A stretch of DNA of 44,040 nucleotides from Pseudomonadota bacterium (GCA_026399375.1 JAPLRD010000304.1:1-44040); one strand, 5' to 3'. Positions 31,720-40,148 are shown, numbered from the stretch's first letter. The notes: a model not told the origin generated them from the sequence alone. Translations and numbers: made by a program.

Positions 31720-32953
31720 GACCGGAGACAAGCACTCCTGGTCATTTGCTCCGCGTTTCCGCAGCGGCGCCTTCGGATGGCGCTCGGATCCAGCGATTAC
31801 CCGCATCAAGGAAGCCGTTGCCGAGATCAAGGCAGCCAGCCGAAAGGATCCGCTCCTCGCCGCCGAGGGGGCGGTGTTATTTTTGCAGAAAGTATCTCCT
31901 GCCCTTCAGAACATCGACAGTTCATCCGGCGCCATTGGCAATGCCGTCAATCGAGCCATCGAAGTGTTGGTTCCAATCATTGCCAAGGCGCCGGCCGAAA
32001 CGCCAATGCGTCGCAAATGGCTGGAACAGCTTTACCAGGCCCATGCCGACGATGCGATTCCGTACATCGAAAGCCTGGGCAACTACTGGGGTGAACTTTG
32101 CGCCTCCCCGGACCTCGCGACAGAATGGGCAGAGCGGTTGGTTGGAACCGTCGAAACGATATGGAGCCGCAGCCGGGAAGAATATGGCTTTTTCCACGGA
32201 ACGATCCTGTGCTTGTCAGCCCTGTTCGCCGCCGGGAGACACGAACAGTTGCTCGCCTTGCTGGACAAGTACCCGCACCCGTTCTGGTCTTACCGCGAAT
32301 GGGGCGTCAAGGCGCTCGCCGCCATCGGCAGAAAGACCGAGGCATTGCATTACGCGGAAGCCTCGCGCGGTCGGAACGAGCCCATGGGCCAGATTGCCGA
32401 AGCGTGTGAAGCCATTCTGCTCTCATCTGGTCTGGCGGACGAGGCATACCAACGCTATGCGGTCGACGCCAATCAGGCCGGCACGTATCTCGCGAAGTTT
32501 GGCGCGATCTGCCGGAAGTACCCGCACAAGAAACCGGAGGCGATTCTCGAAGATTTGATCGCCAGTACACCTGGCGACGAAGGCAAATGGTTTGCTGCGG
32601 CCAAGAACGCGAAACTGTACGACCTCGCGGTGAAGCTCGCGCAGAAATCGCCCGTGGATCACCGCACGCTCATACGCGCAGCGGAGGATTTTGCCGCGAC
32701 GGAGCCGCTCTTCGCATTGAATAGCGGGCTGATGGCGCTCTATTGGATTTGTGCGGGTCGCGCGTACGACGCGACAACAGGAGAAATCCTGACCGCGTAC
32801 AACCTGACACTGGCCGCCGCCGAGGTGGCTCAATGCAAGGAAGTCGCGTTGAAGCAGATTCGAGACATGCTTGAAGGATTCCCGCAGGAGCGCCTGGTGA
32901 AAGGTGCTCTCGCGCGAGCAGCGGAACTGTGGGCTGCTGATCCGCGAGGCTGA
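31712..32953 (+). CDS. Hypothetical all-helical protein, 413 aa (TPR-like)
   Basis: Unrecognised. The start is ATG at 31712, overlapping the preceding stop; an ATG at 31697 is an alternative. The protein is helical throughout with repeating amphipathic pairs, for example GELCASPDLATEWAERLVGT, REWGVKALAAIGRKTEALHY, GQIAEACEAILLSSGLADEA and GKWFAAAKNAKLYDLAVKLA. These resemble TPR/HEAT-type alpha-solenoid repeats. No catalytic motif, signal or membrane segment. Coupled to the SH3-repeat protein and next to a recombinase, the pair may be cargo or an accessory complex. Scaffold function is inferred from fold only. Confidence 0.82.
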   Translation: MSRTGDKHSWSFAPRFRSGAFGWRSDPAITRIKEAVAEIKAASRKDPLLAAEGAVLFLQKVSPALQNIDSSSGAIGNAVNRAIEVLVPIIAKAPAETPMRRKWLEQLYQAHADDAIPYIESLGNYWGELCASPDLATEWAERLVGTVETIWSRSREEYGFFHGTILCLSALFAAGRHEQLLALLDKYPHPFWSYREWGVKALAAIGRKTEALHYAEASRGRNEPMGQIAEACEAILLSSGLADEAYQRYAVDANQAGTYLAKFGAICRKYPHKKPEAILEDLIASTPGDEGKWFAAAKNAKLYDLAVKLAQKSPVDHRTLIRAAEDFAATEPLFALNSGLMALYWICAGRAYDATTGEILTAYNLTLAAAEVAQCKEVALKQIRDMLEGFPQERLVKGALARAAELWAADPRG

Positions 32954-32970
32954 ACTGGGCGCAGCGCCTG

Positions 32971-33324
32971 CTACGCTGCCACCGTGACCCTCCTGGGACC
33001 GCCAGGCGCGCATGGAACAGTGTCCTGCGTCAGACGTGACCCTACCTTGCCATCAACCCGCTCGCGTAGTTCCCGGCCAGGCTTGAAGTGCGGCACGCAC
33101 TTCTCCGGCACCGGCACCTTCTCCCCCGTTTTCGGATTCCTGCCGATGCGCGGCGGTCGGCAGTTGATATTGAAACTGCCAAACCCACGAATCTCGATAC
33201 GCTGGCCGCTGACCAATGTCGAAGTCATCGCATCAAATATCGCATTGACCGCAATCTCGACATCTTTCGCAACCAGTTGCGGATAGCGCCTTGCCATCCG
33301 GGCAATCAAGTCCGATTTGGTCAT
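32971..33324 (-). CDS. ihfB: Integration host factor beta subunit
   Basis: A 117-aa HU/IHF-family protein, start ATG 33324 ([20 protein letters not shown]). The beta-arm motif is [20 protein letters not shown] followed by [22 protein letters not shown], characteristic of IhfB rather than HU. The protein forms a dimer with IhfA, bends DNA and assists recombination, replication and transcription. The last 20 residues ([20 protein letters not shown]) exceed the usual length of about 94-100 aa and look like a species-specific tail. It is convergent with the 413-aa gene, stops 18 bp apart. Its usual genomic neighbour rpsA is not seen in this window. Confidence 0.92.
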   Translation of the reverse strand: MTKSDLIARMARRYPQLVAKDVEIAVNAIFDAMTSTLVSGQRIEIRGFGSFNINCRPPRIGRNPKTGEKVPVPEKCVPHFKPGRELRERVDGKVGSRLTQDTVPCAPGGPRRVTVAA

Positions 33325-33444
33325 TTTGGACAGGGGACGCGCGGTGCGGTGACAGTCATGGGGATAATGTAGCGCAACCTGAACAAACACGCTTCGCGCT
33401 ATCGGGGAGTGGCCGTATTGGCGGTTGTGCCTTCGCTACTGACG

Positions 33445-33690
33445 CTAGCCGTCGGTGAAACCGATTTTGGTCAAGCGAAACACATTGTCGCCGGGAAGCA
33501 ATTCAAGCCACCCGATCTCAATCGCAAATTGCAAACCAGCTTTGAAATCCTTTGGCCGGTAACCTCTCTGCGGCCAAATTGTTTCAAAATTCTTGCGCGG
33601 CAGGACTTCGCCTGGTCGCAGCCCAAAATGCGAGACAAAAATAGCCAGAATTGCGCGTGCGCACTGCTCTGCTGTAGGTAGTGTTGACAT
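33445..33690 (-). CDS. Small winged-helix-like hypothetical protein, 81 aa
   Basis: From ATG at 33690 (MSTLPTAEQCARAILAIFVS) with AGGGT upstream, giving 81 aa. It is predicted as helix-helix-helix and then a hairpin (GWLELLPGDNVFRLTKIGF), the shape of a winged-helix DNA-binding protein. An LPRKNFETIWPQRGYRPKDF stretch lies between. No named family. It precedes the UmuDC-linked genes and shares their strand; it might be a regulator of that locus, but this is only by position. Confidence 0.68.
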   Translation of the reverse strand: MSTLPTAEQCARAILAIFVSHFGLRPGEVLPRKNFETIWPQRGYRPKDFKAGLQFAIEIGWLELLPGDNVFRLTKIGFTDG

Positions 33691-33718
33691 TGACGACCCT
33701 GATTCCGTAGCGACTGAA

Positions 33719-34153
33719 CTAAAGTCGCGTGCACTTGATTTGTCCCAGAGCTGCCGCGTCAATGCGACGCTGCAGGGTTCTTGATGGCGCCCAAAGCCCC
33801 CCTTTGGCGACGAAGCGATTGGCTGCATCGACGACTGTCCCTGCGCTCCCAGTCTCCGCGATCGGCACCGCTAGCCCCAATTCGGCGCGAGCCCGTTGAT
33901 GGCGATCGAAGGCGGTCGCGTCAAAGTGTCCTTTGCGGTCAAAGGTGAGGAAACCAAGAGTCATCCAAACAACGCAGATTGGCTTTCGGTCCTGAAGCCG
34001 TACGCCGACGTCGACCATACGCACCCGAGCCCCGGCAAAGCGAGGCAAGCGGCAACTTGCCGGATCCCGGAGCATCTGCCTAAATTTTGTGCTCGGCATA
34101 CGATACAGTCCATCGTCCTGGTCGAGCAGAAACATGCGGAACGACAATCCCAT
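33719..34153 (-). CDS. Conserved hypothetical protein associated with UmuDC-type loci, 144 aa
   Basis: Start ATG at 34153 (MGLSFRMFLLDQDDGLYRMP). I recall proteins with this MFLLDQDDxLYR opening and a RFAGARVRMVDV segment as conserved hypotheticals in Betaproteobacteria, often beside umuD/umuC genes, but no function is known to me. The second half has RAELGLAVPIAETGSAGTVV and a final DAANRFVAKGGLWAPS motif. No signal or membrane segment. Here it lies in the same minus-strand cluster as umuC and umuD. A role in damage response is inferred from association only. Confidence 0.75.
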   Translation of the reverse strand: MGLSFRMFLLDQDDGLYRMPSTKFRQMLRDPASCRLPRFAGARVRMVDVGVRLQDRKPICVVWMTLGFLTFDRKGHFDATAFDRHQRARAELGLAVPIAETGSAGTVVDAANRFVAKGGLWAPSRTLQRRIDAAALGQIKCTRL

Positions 34154-34200
34154 TACGCGCGAACCCGGGGCCAGTACACGAGGCCGACCGCCCGCAGGGG

Positions 34201-34280
34201 ACACCCCATAGGCGGTGGGGTGACGCGGTTGCTAGCGTCAGTTGATGGTTTCTTCGTCTGCAACATTGATTCCGTAGTCG
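34201..34280. repeat. 80-bp repeat near umuC, copy 1
   Basis: Begins ACACCCCATAGGCGGTGGGG and ends at 34280; about 85 percent identical to 35261-35340. It covers the last codons of the 120-aa gene (GINVADEETIN on the minus strand) and about 40 bp beyond. A CACCCC/GGGGTG stem is present within it. Confidence 0.8.
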
Positions 34281-34600
34281 TGGTCGTTCAGGCTGTCCAG
34301 TGAGGTGGTCAAAGCAACCCGGCCCCGCCGATGGTGTGTGCACCACAGCTTTTCCGTCATTTTGCCGCAGTCTTTGCCGGGCGTCGAGATGGAAACGGAG
34401 GCTCCGATAGCACGCGGTGGCCAAAATGGCGGAATTCCCCAGCGGCAGCTTGCCGTAACCTGGTCCCAACCTACTATCGGCCTTGAACTGACGCCCAGAA
34501 GCAAATCAAATCCACCCTCTGGAGGATCGGACCCGAGCAAGTAACCCGTCATTGGCTCACTATCATATGTTGGGTAACGCACAGAAGTCGGTTGTGGCAT
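34238..34600 (-). CDS. Hypothetical protein, 120 aa, SOS locus
   Basis: Not recognised. From ATG at 34600 (MPQPTSVRYPTYDSEPMTGY; a second possible start is MTGYLLGS) the protein has a Trp/Pro-rich core (RPIVGWDQVTASCRWGIPPF), a Cys-His-rich part (KLWCTHHRRGR) and an acidic end DHDYGINVADEETIN. The C-terminal peptide and its flanking DNA are duplicated after umuC (35261-35340). Soluble, no signal. Membership of the umuDC cluster is the only context. Confidence 0.6.
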   Translation of the reverse strand: MPQPTSVRYPTYDSEPMTGYLLGSDPPEGGFDLLLGVSSRPIVGWDQVTASCRWGIPPFWPPRAIGASVSISTPGKDCGKMTEKLWCTHHRRGRVALTTSLDSLNDHDYGINVADEETIN

Positions 34601-34634
34601 GTGCTAATAATCGAGTTTTGCTCCGCATACAAAA

Positions 34635-34817
34635 ATGATAACCACACCAGCGTGCTTTAATTGCATGGATTTGGTCGGTGCGCCTCGGACGAAGGAGCCG
34701 CACGTCGAACTGCTGCCGTCGGAGAAAGATTCCAAAGGTCGTGATCAGTTCCGGTGCACTAAGTGTGGGTTTCGCTGGTCTGTCGGGCCACTCGGTTGGT
34801 CGAGTTTGTGGGACTGA
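34635..34817 (+). CDS. Small zinc-ribbon protein, 60 aa
   Basis: From ATG at 34635 (MITTPACFNCMDLVGAPRTK): two CxxC pairs, CFNC at residues 7-10 and CTKC in FRCTKCGFRWSVG, form a four-cysteine zinc ribbon. Such small proteins may bind DNA or RNA or serve as adaptors. It is on the plus strand, divergent from the 120-aa gene, with a weak ribosome site. The paired cysteines make it likely real; function unknown. Confidence 0.62.
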   Translation: MITTPACFNCMDLVGAPRTKEPHVELLPSEKDSKGRDQFRCTKCGFRWSVGPLGWSSLWD

Positions 34818-34968
34818 CCGCGGTCTCGTATGGTATAGGGCGGAGTAAATAGCCCAGTCTGAAATGAAAGTAAGATGAATGGGACGGGAATAAATGGAAG
34901 AATTTGCGTCTGATACTGAGATTCTAGACTCGACGACCGAGGCCATTCCATAGCGGTTCTGCCCTTCA

Positions 34969-35244
34969 TTAATGCTGATGCTTGACGTGTGCTTTGGTCG
35001 GCGGCGCTTCGGATGCAGGTGGTTCTGGATAGCGCATCACCGCGATCTGTTCGTCGGATTCGAACCAGAATTCACTGTGCTGCCCTTTTACATTGCCGGT
35101 GACCAACAGGATCAGGCCATCCTCTATCCGCACTTCTGTGATGGTTTCCCAAGCGAAGGTGGGATGGGCGTTGCTTCCGGTCCCGTTATAGATGTGGTCG
35201 TTCACCTTAACCTCAGACGCCGCCACGGTAATCTTGTTGGTCAT
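34969..35244 (-). CDS. Hypothetical protein, 91 aa
   Basis: From ATG at 35244 (MTNKITVAASEVKVNDHIYN) with GGGAGA seven bases upstream, a good start. Beta-rich small protein (TFAWETITEVRIEDGLILLV; SEFWFESDEQIAVMRYPEPP) with a His/Lys tail ending KAHVKHQH that could bind metal. No signal peptide. It is just downstream of the umuC region on the same strand, with repeat copy 2 between them. Family not recognised. Confidence 0.72.
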   Translation of the reverse strand: MTNKITVAASEVKVNDHIYNGTGSNAHPTFAWETITEVRIEDGLILLVTGNVKGQHSEFWFESDEQIAVMRYPEPPASEAPPTKAHVKHQH

Positions 35245-35260
35245 GATTCTCCCTGTCAGT

Positions 35261-35340
35261 ACACCCCATAGGCAGTGAGGTGACGCGGTTGCTGGCGTTA
35301 GTTGATGATGTCTCCGTCTGCAATATTCAATTCGTACTCG
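35261..35340. repeat. 80-bp repeat near umuC, copy 2, with gene remnant
   Basis: Matches 34201-34280 with 12 differences in 80 positions by hand count. On the minus strand it encodes DNEYELNIADGDIIN and a stop at 35298, the counterpart of DHDYGINVADEETIN in the 120-aa gene. No full gene exists here because the frame upstream runs into umuC, so this is a leftover 3' end of a duplicated gene. Confidence 0.75.
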
Positions 35341-35373
35341 TTGTCGGGCTCAAGTTGCCCAGTGATGCACCCG

Positions 35374-36669
35374 TCATCTGCTTGATCCTGCGCAAACCGA
35401 GCTAGCCCTCGCCACCGGCAATCCGTCCCACGATGTCGTGAACTCCTGAGACATCCGCTCCCTTTTCGTCTTCCACCCATTGCTGATGCCCTCGGCCGCA
35501 GAATACAGCGTGCCTCGTCCCCATTGAGTGTTGATGCGGTCCATGACCGCCATGAGTTTTGTGTTGTCGCGCGCCGTTGAAAACATATCCGGCTGCGCCG
35601 TCGAACCATCGCTGAGGTCCATCAGCGTGATTCCCGCCTTTTTGTACAAATAGCCAGACTTGAATATGCCCTTGAGACCCTTGAGTGCGATGCTGGTCAG
35701 GGCCAGGGTATCGCTGGTGGGTTCCGGTATCGGCAATGTTACCGACGGCTGGTACTGCTTCTGGTTTTCGGCAAATGTATTCGTGCGGATGAACAAGTTG
35801 ATCATGCCGGCGACAGATCCCTGGCTGCGTAACTTTTCTGCCGCGATCGCAACGAAGCTGGCCACGGCCGCGTTAAGCGGCTCCAGTTCGGTAACGTAAT
35901 CACCAAACGAACGCGAGGACATGATTTGCTGCTTGTCCGGCGCCGAATCCTCCATATCGATGCAGGGGCTGCCGTTGAGCTCGGTAATGGTGCGCTCCAG
36001 GACAACGGAGAATTCACGACGCAGGACCTTGGCATCCGCCGTTCGGAGCGCTTCCACGCTAGTGATCCCGCGGTCTGTGAGTTGCTTCGTAAGTTGTGCG
36101 CCGACGCCCCAGATTTCCCTAATCCCGATCGTTGATAGCAGGCGCGACAGTTCAGATTCGCTCATACGCCCGAAATCACACACGCCGTTGGCGCCAGCAA
36201 GACCTTTCTTGGCACAATTGTTCGCCATTTTTGCCAGGGTTTTCGTGGGCGCGAACCCGATCGACACCGGAAGGCCGAGCCATTTCCTTACGCGCGCCCT
36301 GATTTGCTGGCCATACGCTGCCAGGTCGTAGTGTTCGAATCCGTCGAGCCCAAGAAAGCATTCGTCAATCGAATAGATTTCCTGGTCAGGCGAAAACTGA
36401 GCAAGCACCGACATCATGCGCGAGCTCATGTCCGCGTACAGGGCGTAGTTGCTGGAAAGCGCGACGATCCCGTGCTTCTTGGCCATGTCCTTCATCTGAT
36501 ACCAGGGCACAGCCATCTTGATGCCGAGCGCCCTGGCCTCCGCGCTGCGTGAAACGGCACAGCCATCGTTGTTGGATAAAACGACTACGGGGCGGCCTTC
36601 GAGCTTGGGATTGAACACCCGCTCGCAGGACACATAGAAGTTGTTGCCGTCGATCAGCGCGAAGGTCAT
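35374..36669 (-). CDS. umuC: DNA polymerase V catalytic subunit UmuC (Y-family)
   Basis: A 431-aa Y-family polymerase starting [20 protein letters not shown]. It has the catalytic carboxylates in DGNNFY and [10 protein letters not shown], plus [20 protein letters not shown] and the [17 protein letters not shown] thumb region. These are standard for UmuC, which with a UmuD' dimer copies past DNA lesions. The C-terminus reads WDGLPVARA, where most homologues end, and then nine more residues (SSVCAGSSR). This fits the 3' end having been fused to a neighbouring relic. The gene follows umuD by six bases on the same strand. Confidence 0.95.
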   Translation of the reverse strand: MTFALIDGNNFYVSCERVFNPKLEGRPVVVLSNNDGCAVSRSAEARALGIKMAVPWYQMKDMAKKHGIVALSSNYALYADMSSRMMSVLAQFSPDQEIYSIDECFLGLDGFEHYDLAAYGQQIRARVRKWLGLPVSIGFAPTKTLAKMANNCAKKGLAGANGVCDFGRMSESELSRLLSTIGIREIWGVGAQLTKQLTDRGITSVEALRTADAKVLRREFSVVLERTITELNGSPCIDMEDSAPDKQQIMSSRSFGDYVTELEPLNAAVASFVAIAAEKLRSQGSVAGMINLFIRTNTFAENQKQYQPSVTLPIPEPTSDTLALTSIALKGLKGIFKSGYLYKKAGITLMDLSDGSTAQPDMFSTARDNTKLMAVMDRINTQWGRGTLYSAAEGISNGWKTKRERMSQEFTTSWDGLPVARASSVCAGSSR

Positions 36670-36675
36670 TGATCG

Positions 36676-37023
36676 TCACACGCGATGAATGGACCAGCGC
36701 ACTACGCCCCAGACGGACAGGTCCTGATCGTTGCCGATATGAAGGTCTTCGCTGCCATCGCTGGCAGCGCGCAAAACAATGCCTTCAGGTGTATGGCACA
36801 ACTGCCTGACCGTGAAATCGCCATCAATGACTGCAACGACAATGCTTTGGTCTACCGGATCGATCGCGCGATCGACAACCAGGAGGTCGCCGTTTCGGAT
36901 ACCGAAGTCAGGCATTGAGCCAGTTGCAGTTACGAAAAACGTGGCTTCCCGGTGCAAGATGAGATGCTCGTCGAGGCTGAGCCGATCTTCGGTGTAATCA
37001 GAGGCGGGGGATGGGAAGCCCAT
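36676..37023 (-). CDS. umuD: UmuD'-like protein starting at the cleavage site, catalytic lysine replaced by arginine
   Basis: A 115-aa S24-family protein. It begins MGFPSPASDYTEDRLSLDEH. In E. coli UmuD the self-cleavage occurs between Cys24 and Gly25, and the product UmuD' starts GFPSPAADY, so this gene encodes the processed form directly. The nucleophile-equivalent Ser36 is kept but sits in ATGSM rather than the usual GDSM (one residue shorter), and the general-base Lys is Arg73 in GDFTVRQL. Upstream codons (PLYSGA) show no missing N-terminus. It should be ready to bind UmuC without RecA-stimulated cleavage. A TTATACT seven bases before the ATG could make the mRNA nearly leaderless. Confidence 0.9.
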   Translation of the reverse strand: MGFPSPASDYTEDRLSLDEHLILHREATFFVTATGSMPDFGIRNGDLLVVDRAIDPVDQSIVVAVIDGDFTVRQLCHTPEGIVLRAASDGSEDLHIGNDQDLSVWGVVRWSIHRV

Positions 37024-37330
37024 GGCGCCAGAGTATAACGGCTGTCTTCGCCGGACGGCGAGACGGAGAAGGCGGCGGTAGGCTCCGGTAGGCGATGGCG
37101 GCGAAAACAGCGGAATGGCCCAGCGTCTGCTTTGTAGAACAATGGCTTAGCGCCTGCAATCGGCCAAGAAGAGCCACTGGCGAAGCCAAAACCCCCCGCA
37201 TCTGAGCGGCTGCTCATAATAGAAGCTGCCATTCGTGGACCGTCGCTCGACGACGGCAGATCGGCCTAACCGGCCACCCAGTGTCTTGCTCGCCACATAA
37301 TCTTGACCGTTAGTTTGAGGGACGGCTTCA
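37024..37330. other. Gene-free region upstream of umuD and downstream of the receiver-kinase gene
   Basis: 307 bp without a credible gene. It should hold the umuD promoter (TTATACT near 37030 on the minus strand). I looked for a LexA box (CTGT-N8-ACAG) and found only a partial one, CTGTCTTCGCCGGACG. Confidence 0.5.
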
Positions 37331-38914
37331 TTAGGACGCCGCCTGGATGCGAGCTGATTTGGCCTCGCGCGGCAGCACGACGGTGACGGTCGTGGTGTTT
37401 TCCACGTCTGAGACATCGAGCAGGATGTCGCCGTTCTGCGCTTGGGCGAGCAGCCTCGCCGAATAGGTGCCCAGCCCCGTCCCTCCGGGCTTTCCTTTGG
37501 TCACGAACTTGTCGAAAAAGCGCCCGCGTATATCCGCCGGCACGGCGCCCGTATTCCGGATTTCGATGCGCAGCGGCGTCTCGTCCTTCAGTTCCACCGT
37601 CACCCGGCTGTCGCCTGGCGCCGCCTCGCATGCATTTTTCACCAGGTTTTGGAACATCGAATAGCAGAGCATGGCATCGCCCAGCGCCACGGGCATTTCC
37701 TCGCCCATCGGCACGTCCGTATCCACCGAGATCGTGAGGCCTCTTTCGCGGAAGGTTGTGCGGGATATTTCGACTATGCGTCGCAGCACGTCGCCGACTT
37801 TGACCGGCTGCGCGTTCAGGGTGAACCGGCCCGTCTCGATCTTGTACAGCTCCGAGGACAGGTTGATCATGTCGAGCAATTGCAGCGCGGTCTCCTCGAC
37901 CGAGCGCACCAGTTCCGTCTGCTTGCGCCCGAGGGAGGAGTCGTCGGCCAGGGCCTGCACTAGGCCGAGCACGCCTGCGAGCGGCCCCTTCATGTCGTGC
38001 CGCGTGATCTGCTCGACTTCCTCGCGCAGGCGCGCTGCATCCAGCATGCCGTCGTAATCCGCCTGCAGCTGCTTGTGCAATTCGACGTAACGCAGGAAGT
38101 TGCGCACGCGCGGTTTGAGCACTTCGGGATCGATCGGCTTGGTGACGAAATCCACCGCGCCCAGCTCCAGGCCCTTGAGGCGAGCTTCGTCCCCGGTCAT
38201 GGCGGTGACGAAAATGACCGGTATCGTTTCCGAATTCGGGTGTTCGCGCATGCGGCGCGCCACCTCGAATCCGTCCATGTCCGGCATCATGATGTCCAGA
38301 AGCACCAGGTCGGGCGGGTCGTCCGCGCAGCAGATTTCCAGCGCCTTCTTGCCGTTGTGCGCGACTCGCACCCGGTATTCGTCCTTGAACAACTGCGACA
38401 GCAAATGCAGATTGTCCGGCGTATCGTCGACGACGAGGATGGTGGGGCGGGCTTTTTCCTTCGGTACCGGCGCAGCGGGCGCGGGCTGCGCAACATCGGC
38501 CACCGGTGCCGGCGCCTCCTGCAGCTGGCGCGGCTTGCGCTGCATTGCTTTTTCGATGCGCGTCAGCAGGCGGTCGGACGTGTAAGGCTTGACCAGCAGG
38601 TCGCTCACCCCGTTGGCGATCGCCTCCGCCACGCGCTCACGCTCGGCTTCGGCAGTAATCATGACGAAGGGCAGGCCGCGCAATTCCTCGTTCGCACGCA
38701 CCGCCTTGAGCAGCTCCAGCCCCGTCATCACCGGCATGTTCCAGTCCGAAAGCACGATGTCGACGCGCTGCTTCTTCAGAATGCGCAAGGCCTCCGAACC
38801 GTCGGCCGCCAGCAGGACCTTTTCCACGCCGTGCGTGCGCAGCTGCGCCGCGGTCACCTTGCGCATCGACTCGAAATCGTCGACGACGAGGAAGATGGTG
38901 TTCTTGGGAATCAC
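37331..38914 (-). CDS. Double-receiver histidine kinase (REC-REC-HisKA-HATPase)
   Basis: A 527-aa soluble protein. REC1 (MIPKNTIFLVVDDFESMRKV; phospho-acceptor Asp57 in IVLSDWNMP) is CheY-like. A Pro/Ala linker at about 130-155 leads to REC2 (TILVVDDTPDNLHLLSQLFK; Asp207 in LVLLDIMMP). A HisKA follows with EQITRHDMKGPLAGVLG (His306), then a HATPase with NLVKNACEAAPG and GTGLGTYSARLLAQ. It has no membrane segment, so it receives phosphate or partners from elsewhere. It lies 11 nt after the HD-GYP gene and is third in the operon, so it is probably an intermediate in the same phosphorelay. REC2 is closely related to the receiver of the HD-GYP protein. Confidence 0.92.
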   Translation of the reverse strand: MIPKNTIFLVVDDFESMRKVTAAQLRTHGVEKVLLAADGSEALRILKKQRVDIVLSDWNMPVMTGLELLKAVRANEELRGLPFVMITAEAERERVAEAIANGVSDLLVKPYTSDRLLTRIEKAMQRKPRQLQEAPAPVADVAQPAPAAPVPKEKARPTILVVDDTPDNLHLLSQLFKDEYRVRVAHNGKKALEICCADDPPDLVLLDIMMPDMDGFEVARRMREHPNSETIPVIFVTAMTGDEARLKGLELGAVDFVTKPIDPEVLKPRVRNFLRYVELHKQLQADYDGMLDAARLREEVEQITRHDMKGPLAGVLGLVQALADDSSLGRKQTELVRSVEETALQLLDMINLSSELYKIETGRFTLNAQPVKVGDVLRRIVEISRTTFRERGLTISVDTDVPMGEEMPVALGDAMLCYSMFQNLVKNACEAAPGDSRVTVELKDETPLRIEIRNTGAVPADIRGRFFDKFVTKGKPGGTGLGTYSARLLAQAQNGDILLDVSDVENTTTVTVVLPREAKSARIQAAS

Positions 38915-38925
38915 CGCAGCGTCGC

Positions 38926-40083
38926 TCAGGTCGCCGGCGCGCCTGCATTCGACAGGTACTGCGCTTTGGCCTGCAGATCCGCCTGCGAGTCGGCGAAGCG
39001 CTGCGCAATGGCGCGAAACTCGTCCGCGATCATGATGAAGGCATCGACGACATCGGGATCGAAATGCGAAGCCTTGCCCTGCTGGATGATTTCAACAGCC
39101 TTTTCGTGCGGCATGCCCTCCTTATAGACGCGCCGGCTGATGAGGGCGTCGTACACGTCCGCCAGCGCCATCAGGCGTGCGGCGATCGGAATGTCGTCGC
39201 CGGAAAGGCCTTCGGGGTAGCCGCTGCCGTCCCACTTCTCCTGATGCGACAGCGCGATTTCCTTCGCCATGCTCAAGAATTCGACATTGGTGCCGAGCGA
39301 GCGCTCGGCGTGCTCGATCGCGTCGCGGCCCAGGGTGGTGTGCTGCTTCATGATCTCGAACTCGTCGGGTTCGAAGCGTCCGGGTTTGAGCAGGATGCGG
39401 TCGGGAATGCCGACCTTGCCGATGTCGTGCAGCGGCGCCGACTTGAACAGCATGTTGATGTTCTGGTCGCTCATGAACTGGGCGAAACGCGGCAGGTGCC
39501 GCAGTTTTTCAGCCAGCGCTTTCACATAGAACTGGGTGCGGCGGATGTGGTTACCGGTGTCACTGTCGCGCGTCTCAGCGAGCGAGGCCATTGCGAGGAT
39601 GGTGACGTCCTGGATTGCCATCACTTCGCGCGTGCGCTTTTCGACCTCCTGCTCGAGATATACGTTCTTGTCGCGCAGGAAGTCCGCCGACGCCTTCAGC
39701 GTGAGCTGTGTTTTCACGCGCGCCAGCACGATGGGCGGGCTGATCGGCTTGGTGATGTAGTCCACCGCACCCATCTGCAGGCCCATCTCCTCGTCTTCCA
39801 CACCCGACTTGGCGGTGAGGAATATCACCGGGATGTCCGCAGTCTTGGGTTCTTCCTTGAGCAGGCGGCATACCTCGTAACCATCCATGCCGGGCATCAT
39901 GATGTCGAGCAAAATCAAATCGGGCGGATTGTCCGCGGCGGCGATCTTCAGCGCCTTCTCGCCGTTGTTGGCGACTTTCACTTTGTATAAGTCCTTCAGC
40001 AAACCGCTCATCAGGGATAGGTTGTCCGGCGTGTCGTCCACTACCAGAACCGTCGCCTTGTCAGTAAAGTCGAGTGCGTCCAT
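38926..40083 (-). CDS. Receiver-HD-GYP cyclic-di-GMP phosphodiesterase (RpfG-type)
   Basis: A 385-aa response regulator, start ATG 40083 (MDALDFTDKATVLVVDDTPD) with GAGGA ten bases upstream. The receiver is at 10-125 with phospho-acceptor Asp60 (DLILLDIMMPGMDG). A coiled-coil linker follows at 133-155, then the HD-GYP domain with HDIGKVGIPDRILLKPG (His219, Asp220) and HQEKWDGSGYPEGL (GYP at 288-290). It hydrolyses cyclic-di-GMP when phosphorylated and so links the upstream hybrid kinase to biofilm or motility decisions. It is the middle gene of a three-gene minus-strand operon, 65 nt after the large hybrid kinase. Confidence 0.95.
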   Translation of the reverse strand: MDALDFTDKATVLVVDDTPDNLSLMSGLLKDLYKVKVANNGEKALKIAAADNPPDLILLDIMMPGMDGYEVCRLLKEEPKTADIPVIFLTAKSGVEDEEMGLQMGAVDYITKPISPPIVLARVKTQLTLKASADFLRDKNVYLEQEVEKRTREVMAIQDVTILAMASLAETRDSDTGNHIRRTQFYVKALAEKLRHLPRFAQFMSDQNINMLFKSAPLHDIGKVGIPDRILLKPGRFEPDEFEIMKQHTTLGRDAIEHAERSLGTNVEFLSMAKEIALSHQEKWDGSGYPEGLSGDDIPIAARLMALADVYDALISRRVYKEGMPHEKAVEIIQQGKASHFDPDVVDAFIMIADEFRAIAQRFADSQADLQAKAQYLSNAGAPAT

Positions 40084-40148
40084 TTGTAATAAGTCCTCTA
40101 GTCCGACATCTGGGTCTTGCTGCGGCAACTCATAGCCCGAACATTCTA

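Noticed and set aside
37024-37060. CTGT-N8-GACG considered as a LexA box for umuDC
   Set aside because: Only half of the CTGT-N8-ACAG consensus is present.
37997-39127. 376-codon plus-strand frame over the receiver-kinase and HD-GYP genes
   Set aside because: Antisense to two genes with intact catalytic motifs; His/Arg/Leu-rich, typical of high-GC shadows.
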